Of a stretch of 35,293 nucleotides of DNA, positions 29,641-35,293 are shown one piece after another. A program made the position numbers and the translations under genes. Within the stretch, counting starts at the first letter, position 1, and the number at the start of each line of letters is the position of its first letter. The DNA comes from CAIPVR01 sp049316905 (lineage in GTDB: Bacteria; Actinomycetota; Acidimicrobiia; Acidimicrobiales; Microtrichaceae). A model generated the notes under the pieces. It saw nothing but the letters and a program-made list of their open reading frames with translations, did no database searches and was not told the DNA's origin. The stretch lies in assembly GCA_049316905.1 (NCBI GenBank), contig JBMOJH010000024.1:1-35293 (forward strand). Direction: 5' to 3'.

Positions 29641-30393
29641 TCAGTCGGGTCGGGCGCGCTGGCGGTAGGCGAGCAGCATCAGTTCGGCGTCGCTCCAGGC
29701 CACGTCCTTCGGGAGCAACGACTCCGCCGCGGCGTGACACCCCCGCTTGGTGGTGGCCAGCGCCAGTTCGTCCATCGCCAGGAGGCGGTCGACCACCCGA
29801 TCGGTGGCGGCGGCCAGCTCGTCGTCGGGGTGCACCTGGTTCAGAAGGCCCCACCGGAGCGCCTCCTCGGCCCCGAACCGGTCGCACAGCATCACGACCT
29901 CCCGGGTGCGGGCCGGCCCGAGCTCCCGCATGAGCCGTGGGATGCCCTGCCAGGTGAGCGGCATCCCCAGCTCCACCTCCGGCACGGAGAACCACGCCGA
30001 GGCGGCCGCGAGGCGAAGGTCGCAACAGGCCAGGAGCAGCACTCCCCCGCCCACGGCGAGCCCGTTCGCCACCCCCACGGTCACCTGCGGAAGGCGGTCC
30101 AGCAGCTCGCAGGTCCGCCCGCCGAGATGGGCCCGGGCCAGACGGTCCTGGTCGCCGACCGGCCGGCCGTCGCGCCGCGAGCCGAGCTCGGCGCCGGCGG
30201 AGAACGCCCGGCCCCGGCCGGTGAGGACCACCACCCGGGCGCGTACGTCGGTCTCGAGGTCGACGAGCACCGACTGCAGCTCGTCGTGCAGCTGCACGTC
30301 GAGGGCGTTGAGCTTGTCCGGGCGGTCGAGCGTGATCGTGACGAGGCCCTCCCGGGCGGGGTCACGCTCGACGGAGATGCGCGGTGTCGACAT
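29641..30393 (-). CDS. enoyl-CoA hydratase/isomerase (crotonase) family protein
   Basis: A 250-aa crotonase-fold enzyme acting on an acyl-CoA. ITLDRPDKLNALDVQLHDEL, FSAGAELGSR (oxyanion hole), VANGLAVGGGVLLLACCDLR and FSVPEVELGMPLTWQG are visible. The Glu of VPEV corresponds to catalytic Glu164 of rat hydratase. The position of Glu144 (GGGCEL in the classical enzyme) is Leu here (GGGVLLL), so simple hydratase activity is doubtful; isomerase or another crotonase reaction is possible. The ATG at 30393 is 6 nt after CAGACT, in keeping with leaderless expression. There are no fatty-acid-degradation neighbours. Confidence 0.87.
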   Translation of the reverse strand: MSTPRISVERDPAREGLVTITLDRPDKLNALDVQLHDELQSVLVDLETDVRARVVVLTGRGRAFSAGAELGSRRDGRPVGDQDRLARAHLGGRTCELLDRLPQVTVGVANGLAVGGGVLLLACCDLRLAAASAWFSVPEVELGMPLTWQGIPRLMRELGPARTREVVMLCDRFGAEEALRWGLLNQVHPDDELAAATDRVVDRLLAMDELALATTKRGCHAAAESLLPKDVAWSDAELMLLAYRQRARPD

Positions 30394-30399
30394 CGCCGG

Positions 30400-30423
30400 A
30401 GTCTGTCAGGACCGGCGCCGGTC
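30400..30423 (-). promoter_or_regulatory. Crotonase promoter with 14-bp palindrome
   Basis: CAGACT (30405-30400) on the minus strand ends 6 nt before the ATG. Immediately upstream is the perfect palindrome GACCGGCGCCGGTC (30410-30423), placed where a repressor would overlap the -35 region. Confidence 0.45.
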
Positions 30424-30431
30424 GCGTCCGC

Positions 30432-31205
30432 TCAGGCGATGCGCATGCGGGTGCGCCGCTCCGGCTGCGACGTGGCGAGCCGTTCGGCGGACTTCCACGC
30501 CGCCCGGTAGTGGGCCCGCACCGCCTCCGCGCCGTCGTGCACCTCGCAGAGCGCGGTGGCCCCGGCGCCGTCGGCCCGGGGCAGGCCGGCGACGAGCAGC
30601 ACCCGCTCGTCGCTCACCACGCACCGGTCCGAGAGCAGCTCGGCGGGGCCCACACGCAGACGCAGCTTCATGGGCCGTCCGCGCATCGAGCGCACCGCGC
30701 CGGCGAGGTCCTCGAGCTCGTCGTCGGACAGCCGGTCGCTCACGAGCACCCGGCTGACGGTGGTGTGGGACGCGACGTACTCGAGCTGGTCGCGACCGCA
30801 GTACGGGTCCACGAGCATCGGGCGGTGCAGGCCGGACATCCGGCCCACCACCCGGGCGAACGCAAGCTGGTCGCCCGAACGCAGGTCGGCGTCGAGCACC
30901 TCGAAGTCCGGCAGACCACCGGATCCGAGCAGCCCGAGCGCGTCGACCACGCGGCGACCGAGCACCGACGCGGTCAGCCCGTGCACCCCGGTCTCCTCGA
31001 GCAGGCCGCGGCGCACCAGCGAGGAGATGGCCCCCTCCCGGTACTCCGTGTCGCGACCGGCGAGGGCGTCGGCGACCGGGTCGTCGCCGGCGCCGCGGGG
31101 CTCGGAGACCCGTCGCAGCTCTCGGCGGGTGGGGGTGTGGCCCACGTCGGCCAAAAGGACCGCCCACACGAGGAGGCGGTGCGACTCGTCGTCGAGCAGC
31201 TCCAC
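30432..31205 (-). CDS. winged-helix plus degenerate PLD-like domain protein
   Basis: A 257-aa protein. The N-terminal 90 residues are helical and look like a winged helix (SSLVRRGLLEETGVHGLTAS). The rest resembles a phospholipase-D-like domain of the non-classical type: RPMLVDPYCGRDQLEYVA, VLVSDRLSDDELEDL, then LLSDRCVVSDERVLLVAG and AVRAHYRAAWKSAERL. The usual HDR/HxK residue is Ser (SDR), so nuclease activity is probably lost. The assignment is tentative. I start at GTG 31205, which is 7 nt after TAGCGT; the upstream GTG at 31214 overlaps that -10 box. It is divergent from a small ORF across a region with repeated palindromes. Confidence 0.7.
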   Translation of the reverse strand: MELLDDESHRLLVWAVLLADVGHTPTRRELRRVSEPRGAGDDPVADALAGRDTEYREGAISSLVRRGLLEETGVHGLTASVLGRRVVDALGLLGSGGLPDFEVLDADLRSGDQLAFARVVGRMSGLHRPMLVDPYCGRDQLEYVASHTTVSRVLVSDRLSDDELEDLAGAVRSMRGRPMKLRLRVGPAELLSDRCVVSDERVLLVAGLPRADGAGATALCEVHDGAEAVRAHYRAAWKSAERLATSQPERRTRMRIA

Positions 31206-31212
31206 GGGGTTC

Positions 31213-31218
31213 ACGCTA
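31213..31218 (-). promoter_or_regulatory. Leaderless -10 box that decides the PLD-like start
   Basis: TAGCGT on the minus strand ends 7 nt before the GTG at 31205. The in-frame GTG at 31214 overlaps this box and would lie upstream of the transcript, so it was not used. Confidence 0.6.
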
Positions 31219-31287
31219 GAACCAGTCGGCCGCAGGACCCGAATCGTGAGCCGGTCCCGACCCGCTGGGCCGGATGACCCTCCCGAC

Positions 31288-31359
31288 TGGTCCGGGCGGA
31301 CCGTTCCGGTGGTCCGGGCGGACCTCGAGGTCTTCACAAGCCGGTGGGCCGGGCGGACA
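31288..31359. promoter_or_regulatory. Repeated palindromic operator sites
   Basis: GGTCCGGGCGGACC is a perfect inverted repeat (6-bp arms, 2-bp centre) present at 31289-31302 and 31311-31324, with centres 22 bp apart, or two helical turns. The identity extends to a leading T. A diverged copy TGGGCCGGGCGGACA lies at 31345-31359, over the predicted -10 region of the plus-strand small ORF. This looks like cooperative binding sites of an unknown regulator. Confidence 0.6.
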
Positions 31360-31361
31360 CT
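31333..31361 (+). promoter_or_regulatory. Candidate promoter of the 69-aa ORF
   Basis: TTCACA (31333-31338) and GACACT (31356-31361) are 17 bp apart, and the -10 box ends 6 nt before the ATG at 31368. The -10 box is weaker than others in the window. Confidence 0.45.
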
Positions 31362-31367
31362 CGATCC

Positions 31368-31577
31368 ATGCCCGCCCCCTGCCCGACCCCCCTCCCCGCC
31401 GGGGACTCCGCGGCCCCGGAGTCCGGCCCACCGGCACAGGCGACCGCACCGGCCCCGACGCTGGTGGCCCGCACCCAGTGCCGGGCCATCACCGCCGCAT
31501 TGCACCGCGGTCCGGTGGTCGGCCTCGACCACGATCCCGACAGCGGGACCTACCGACTGGTGGTCACGCTCCGCTGA
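31368..31577 (+). CDS. small hypothetical protein, 69 aa
   Basis: An unrecognised small protein. The N-terminal 30 residues are Pro/Ala-rich and probably flexible. The C-terminus (RTQCRAITAALHRGPVVGL, then DHDPDSGTYRLVVTLR) looks like a helix followed by a beta hairpin, a composition unlike random antisense sequence. The ATG is 6 nt after a weak -10 box, with a -35 box at 17 bp. The last 14 bp overlap the 3' end of the convergent phosphatase, as seen with other convergent genes here. I consider it more likely real than not. Confidence 0.55.
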   Translation: MPAPCPTPLPAGDSAAPESGPPAQATAPAPTLVARTQCRAITAALHRGPVVGLDHDPDSGTYRLVVTLR

Positions 31578-32193
31578 CGCCGGCCAGGTGCCCGGTCTCG
31601 TTGAACGAGCACAGGACCCGGCCACCGCCCGACACCCGGATCCGCGTGATGGACGCCGGGTCCACGTGCGTGCGCCAGGAGGAGTCCGGGCCGAGGCCCA
31701 TCGCCCACGCAACCGCGGCCTTCAGCGGCGACACGTGCGTGACCACGACCACGACACCACCCGGACCCGCCTCCCGCTCGGCGTGCTCGGCCCACTCGGC
31801 GCAGGCGCCGTCGACGCGGTCGGCAACCTCCTGCAGGGTCTCCCCACCGGGCGGCCGGAACGCGGGATCCTCGCGCCAGGCCCGCCACACCTCCGGCGGA
31901 ACGTCCGCGAGCGCCCGGCCGTCGAAGTCGCCGTAGTCGACCTCCACGAACCGCTCGTCCACCACCACCGGCTGGCCCAGCGCCGCGGCGGTGGCCCGGG
32001 TCCGCGCGAGGGGACTGCTCACCACCGCCACCAACTCGGCACCGGTGGCCGAGAGCCGCCCGCGGACGGCGGCGGCGAGCGCCGCGGCCTGGGCCTCGCC
32101 CAACGGGTCGAGCGGCACGTCGAGGCGACCGAGCAGGAGCCCCTTGGCGTTGGCGGCCGTGCGGCCGTGGCGGAGGACGACGAGCTCGCTCAC
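31564..32193 (-). CDS. histidine phosphatase family protein (phosphoglycerate-mutase-like)
   Basis: A 209-aa phosphatase of the branch that uses a phospho-His intermediate. VVLRHGRTAANAKGLLLGR at the N-terminus carries the RHG catalytic His, SSPLARTRATAAALG the second Arg, VEVDYGDFDGRAL the conserved acidic turn, and VVVTHVSPLKAAVAWAMGL the second catalytic His. The substrate is not determined; such proteins act on phosphosugars, ribazole phosphate or other phosphoesters. The GTG at 32193 overlaps the preceding stop by 4 bp (GTGA), so it is the third gene of the zinc-ribbon operon. Confidence 0.9.
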   Translation of the reverse strand: MSELVVLRHGRTAANAKGLLLGRLDVPLDPLGEAQAAALAAAVRGRLSATGAELVAVVSSPLARTRATAAALGQPVVVDERFVEVDYGDFDGRALADVPPEVWRAWREDPAFRPPGGETLQEVADRVDGACAEWAEHAEREAGPGGVVVVVTHVSPLKAAVAWAMGLGPDSSWRTHVDPASITRIRVSGGGRVLCSFNETGHLAGVSGA

Positions 32194-32705
32194 CGACGCC
32201 GCCCTCCCGGCGCGGGCCCGCGCCCGGGGCCCATCACCGCCCGGTCCAGCTGGCCGGTGCGCAGGAACCGTGACCGACGGGCCGGGTCCTGCAACCCGAA
32301 CCGCCGGTAGGCCCACACCCCGAGGACGATGCCGAGCACCTCGAGCACCACCGACCACAGGCCCCGCGACACCTCGGGCGCACCGCCCGGGCTGAACGTC
32401 CTCGACAGGAGCGGCCACCAGAACGTCTCGGTGAGGGTGAACGCACCGTCGAGCACGAGGTGCAGGTACATGCCGATCGGCAGACCGAGCCACCGGCGCC
32501 GCACCAGCCGCCGGCGCGATGTGGCCAGCATCACGACCACCAGCACCAGCGTGGGGGCGAGCAGCGTGTGCAGCGGACCGGCGCCGAACGGCACCTCGAG
32601 CACCGGCAGGACGGCACCCAGGGCGACGAGCCGGTAGTCCAGCATCGGGCTCTGGAACACCGCCCACGTGAGCACCACGCTGCCCACCGCGAACCAGATC
32701 AGCAC
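32190..32705 (-). CDS. membrane protein, possibly YdjM/DUF457-like
   Basis: A 171-aa inner-membrane protein. Hydrophobic segments are WFAVGSVVLTWAVF, LVALGAVLPVLEVPFGAG, LLAPTLVLVVVMLA and SVVLEVLGIVLGVWAY. GPLHTLLAP and GMYLHLVLDGAFT place His and Asp in the membrane in a way that recalls the YdjM/DUF457 putative metal-dependent hydrolases. The C-terminus is basic and Gly/Arg/Pro-rich. The GTG at 32705 lies 34 bp after the upstream stop with no clear Shine-Dalgarno sequence, so the start is less certain. Confidence 0.7.
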   Translation of the reverse strand: MLIWFAVGSVVLTWAVFQSPMLDYRLVALGAVLPVLEVPFGAGPLHTLLAPTLVLVVVMLATSRRRLVRRRWLGLPIGMYLHLVLDGAFTLTETFWWPLLSRTFSPGGAPEVSRGLWSVVLEVLGIVLGVWAYRRFGLQDPARRSRFLRTGQLDRAVMGPGRGPAPGGRRR

Positions 32706-32739
32706 GGCGTGAGCCCGACGAACACGGAGCGCGACCCGC

Positions 32740-33453
32740 TCAGCGGACCAGGATGCGGCCGCACTCGGGGCAGGTCACGAGCTCGTCGGCCGGGCGGGAC
32801 CGCACGGCCTGGAGCTCCGCGGAGGGGATCTCGAGGTGGCAGCCCTCGCACCGGGCGCCGGTCAGGCGGGCGGCCCCGATCCCTCCGAGTCGCTCCCGCA
32901 GCGGCTCGTAGGCGCCGAGGATCTCCGCGGGCACCCCGGCCGCCGCCGCGTCCCGCAAGGCCGCGACCCGGGTGAGCTCGTCGTCGATCCCGCGGCGGGC
33001 CTCGGCCAGCCGCTCCAGCGCCGCCGCCCGCGACGCCTCCACCGCGGCGCGCTCGGTGTCGAGCACCTCGAGCTCCCCCGCCAGCGGCTCGGCCTCCTCC
33101 ATGAGCTCGAGCGCCGAATCCTCGAGCTGGGACTGGCGGTCCTTCAGCAGGCGATGGTCGGCCTGGAACGCCTCGAGCTCCTTGTGGGCCACCACCGAAC
33201 CGTCGTAGAGCTTGCGATCGACCTCGGCGGCCTTCTCCTCCACCGTGGCGGCCTCGTCCTCGAGGGCCTTCTGGCGCTGGCGGAGGTCGTGCAGCGCGGT
33301 GCGCAGCGGTGCGGTCCGCTGGTCGACGGCGGCGAGCGCCGCGTCGGCGGCCGCCACCTCGTCGAGCTCGGGCAGGTGGTCGCGACGGTGACGGAGCTGG
33401 TCGGCCTCGGTGTCGAGGGCCTGGACGGCGAGGAGGTCGTCGAGCTCGGGCAC
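32740..33453 (-). CDS. coiled-coil protein with C4 zinc ribbon (zf-RING_7)
   Basis: A 237-aa protein of the widespread actinobacterial C4-type zinc-ribbon family. A long antiparallel coiled coil (about residues 10-165, with AHKELEAFQADHRLLKDRQ at the turn) is followed by GARCEGCHLEIPSAEL and LVTCPECGRILVR, two CxxC pairs that bind one zinc. Structural relatives are thought to bind RNA or proteins; the role is not established. The GTG at 33453 is 6 nt after TAGGTT, making it the leaderless head of the operon that ends with the histidine phosphatase. Confidence 0.9.
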   Translation of the reverse strand: MPELDDLLAVQALDTEADQLRHRRDHLPELDEVAAADAALAAVDQRTAPLRTALHDLRQRQKALEDEAATVEEKAAEVDRKLYDGSVVAHKELEAFQADHRLLKDRQSQLEDSALELMEEAEPLAGELEVLDTERAAVEASRAAALERLAEARRGIDDELTRVAALRDAAAAGVPAEILGAYEPLRERLGGIGAARLTGARCEGCHLEIPSAELQAVRSRPADELVTCPECGRILVR

Positions 33454-33459
33454 GTCAGG

Positions 33460-33465
33460 AACCTA
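33460..33465 (-). promoter_or_regulatory. Leaderless -10 box of the zinc-ribbon operon
   Basis: TAGGTT on the minus strand ends 6 nt before the GTG at 33453. Confidence 0.6.
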
Positions 33466-33514
33466 CCGGCACCGACGGCACGGCGCCGCCGCACCGGTCG
33501 CGTCGGCGACGGGC

Positions 33515-35293
33515 TCAGCCCGTCGAGTTGCCCCCACCGGTGCCGCCACCGGTCCCCGTCCCCGTACCACCACCGGTACCCGTGCCGGTGCCGGTACCGG
33601 TGCGACCCGACGGCGTGGTCGTGGCCGTGCCGCTGCGGGTACCCGTGGTGCCGGTGCCGGTCGTGCCGGTCCCGGTCGTGCGTCGGGTCGACGAGGACGA
33701 CGAGGAGGAGGACGACGAGCCGTAACGGGTCCATGGATCCGGGACCGAGCGGGACGAACCCGTCCGCCGGGGTTCCGCGAACTGCTGGACGGGCGTGCCG
33801 TCGGTGTACGGCGCCATGAAGGAGCGCCACACCCGGGCGGCGGTCACGCCACCCTGCACCCGGCCACCCTCCATGTTGGAGTTGGCCGTCGGGTTGCCGA
33901 TCCACACCGCGGTGGCGATCTGCGGGGTGAAGCCGATGAACCACACGTCGGTGTTCTTGCCACCCTCGAGCTCGGTGGTGCCCGTCTTGCCGGCCGCGGG
34001 ACGGCCCTGCGGGAGCGACCCGCCGGCGTAGGTGCCGTCGGTGACCACCTTCTCCATGGCCAACACCGCCTGGCGGGCCACGTCCTCGGACACGACCTCC
34101 TGATTGGGGGCCTGGTACTCGAAGAGCACCCGTCCGGAGCGGTCCTCGACCTTCGAGACGAAGTGGGCGGGATTCCGGCGGCCGTCGTTGGCGATGGTCG
34201 CGTAGGCGTCCGCCATGTCGAGCGGCTTGACCAGCGCGTCACAGCCGATCGTGAAGCACGGGGGTCGCACGCCGTCGGGGTCGAGACCCGTGGGGCTGAG
34301 CCCGAGGTCCTCCGCGGTCTGCTTCACCTGGTCGAAGCCCACCGCCGCCTGGAGCCGCATGAACGCGCAGTTGTTGGACTCGGCGAGAGCCTGCGACAAC
34401 GCCACCGACCCCTTCGTCGGGCAGTCCTGCGGATACGGCCCCGACTCCGTCACGCCCCACAGCTTCTTCAGGCTGTCGGGGGCCGGCGCCCCGGAGATCG
34501 AGCTGTTGACCGAGTAGCCCGCCCTGAGCGCGGCGACCAGCGTGAAGGGCTTGAAGCTCGAGCCCGACGAGCGCCCCGGATTGGGTGCGGCGATCTCCAC
34601 CACGCCGCGGTCGGGGACCTCCGTGTCGCCCACCACGGCGCGCACCGCGCCGGTGGAGGGCTCGATCGCGGCCAGAGCGACCGCGGTCTCCGGGTTCGCG
34701 GCCTTCAGCGGGTTCGACGCCGCGGCCCTCTCGGCGAGGTCCTGGGCCCGCGGGTCGAGCGTGGTGGTGATGCGGAGCCCACCATTGAAGACGAGATAGC
34801 GGCGCAGCTCCTCGGTGGGGGCCAGCCAGGGTGCGTCGAGGAGTTCGTCGCGGATCTTCCGTTCGACGTAGTTGAGCTCCTGGGTCGTGACGCTCCGGGG
34901 CTCCACGAACGGACGGTCCGGCACCGGCAGGGCCTTGATGAACTCGCCCTCCTGGCGGGTGATCAGCTGCTCGTCCAGCATCCGGGTGACCACCTCCCCG
35001 CGGCGCTCCCGGGCCCGCTCGGGGAACCGGATGGGGTCGTCGCCGTTCGGGTTCTGGATCAACCCGGCGAGCACCGCGGCGTCCGCGTAGGTGATCGCGG
35101 CGGCGGGCTTCCCGAAGTACATGAGCGACGCCGACTGCATGCCGTACGCGCCGCGGCCCATGTAGACGGTGTTGAGGTACTGCTCGAGGATCCGGTCCTT
35201 GCACTGTTGCTTAGGGACCTCGGCGCAGAGCTGGTCCTCGAGCTGCACCGCGAGCGACGCCTCCTTCACCTTCCGGGTGAGGGAGCGCTCGTC
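33515..35293 (-). CDS. class A penicillin-binding protein (5' part beyond window)
   Basis: A bifunctional peptidoglycan synthase, partial: the reading frame is open to base 35293 (592 codons), so the cytosolic/TM start and first part of the transglycosylase domain are missing. The visible part begins DERSLTRKVKEASLAVQLE, typical of GT51, followed by ILEQYLNTVYMGRGAYGMQ. The transpeptidase domain has the SxxK motif in GSSFKPF, SNN (SxN) in ALAESNNCAFMRL and AGKTGTTELEGGKN (KTG). The apparent start at 35269 is internal to the GT domain. The C-terminal tail after WTRYG has ten Ser and then about 50 residues of Thr/Gly/Ser repeats, presumably a flexible extension outside the cell. Confidence 0.93.
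   Translation of the reverse strand, partial: DERSLTRKVKEASLAVQLEDQLCAEVPKQQCKDRILEQYLNTVYMGRGAYGMQSASLMYFGKPAAAITYADAAVLAGLIQNPNGDDPIRFPERARERRGEVVTRMLDEQLITRQEGEFIKALPVPDRPFVEPRSVTTQELNYVERKIRDELLDAPWLAPTEELRRYLVFNGGLRITTTLDPRAQDLAERAAASNPLKAANPETAVALAAIEPSTGAVRAVVGDTEVPDRGVVEIAAPNPGRSSGSSFKPFTLVAALRAGYSVNSSISGAPAPDSLKKLWGVTESGPYPQDCPTKGSVALSQALAESNNCAFMRLQAAVGFDQVKQTAEDLGLSPTGLDPDGVRPPCFTIGCDALVKPLDMADAYATIANDGRRNPAHFVSKVEDRSGRVLFEYQAPNQEVVSEDVARQAVLAMEKVVTDGTYAGGSLPQGRPAAGKTGTTELEGGKNTDVWFIGFTPQIATAVWIGNPTANSNMEGGRVQGGVTAARVWRSFMAPYTDGTPVQQFAEPRRTGSSRSVPDPWTRYGSSSSSSSSSSTRRTTGTGTTGTGTTGTRSGTATTTPSGRTGTGTGTGTGGGTGTGTGGGTGGGNSTG

Overview
The window looks like chromosomal DNA of a very GC-rich actinomycete. 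A WhiB regulator, a DEDDh-exonuclease/GIY-YIG fusion, many GTG starts, tight 4-bp GTGA gene overlaps and a class A RNase P RNA all point to Actinomycetota. The rubrerythrin/Fe-S protein/DUF3501 trio and the overall gene mix make class Acidimicrobiia (Iamia/Ilumatobacter-like) my best guess, but this is inference without a search. No phage, IS element, CRISPR array or tRNA was seen.

Layout. 1-72: a perfect 16-bp tandem repeat. 78-2649: divergent pfkA and glpK, followed by a small ACT_7 protein. 3077-5555: an ACT-domain protein divergent from a TetR regulator with a clear palindromic operator, then alaC. 5567-12154: a seven-gene minus-strand operon (Cys-rich protein, queG, membrane protein, ArsA-like ATPase with a crystallin-like tail, helical protein, SMC-like pseudo-ATPase, ROK glucokinase). 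12165-14310: a second minus operon (zinc ribbon, NYN/YacP-like nuclease, DUF952). 14383-16065: DEDDh-GIY-YIG repair protein with a LexA-like box in its promoter. 16028-18987: trpD, whiB and a secreted Ig-like/DUF4214-like protein. 19244-21738: rubrerythrin, Fe-S oxidoreductase, DUF3501. 21880-28567: glpD, a Pro-rich DUF4190-like protein, an alkyl-DHAP-synthase-like flavoprotein, a membrane protein, a second FGGY kinase and CorA. 28650-29552: a lipoprotein and rnpB. 29641-33453: crotonase, a degenerate PLD-like protein, a 69-aa ORF, then a C4-zinc-ribbon/membrane protein/histidine phosphatase operon. 33515-35293: a class A penicillin-binding protein cut by the right edge.

How the genes work together. 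Glycerol and triose metabolism recurs: glpK makes glycerol-3-phosphate, glpD oxidises it to DHAP, pfkA and a ROK glucokinase belong to glycolysis, and the AGPS-like flavoprotein with a glycerol-kinase paralogue could use DHAP or a related polyol. The rubrerythrin cluster is a candidate peroxide-detoxification and electron-transfer unit.

The most striking signal is in the promoters. About fifteen transcription units start with a TANNNT or CANNNT -10 element 6-10 nt before the start codon, which is the signature of leaderless transcription. Two divergent gene pairs share one TA dinucleotide between opposing -10 boxes (ANNNTANNNT), with start codons only 25-26 bp apart. In two further places the stop codon of the upstream gene is itself the first three bases of the next gene's -10 box.
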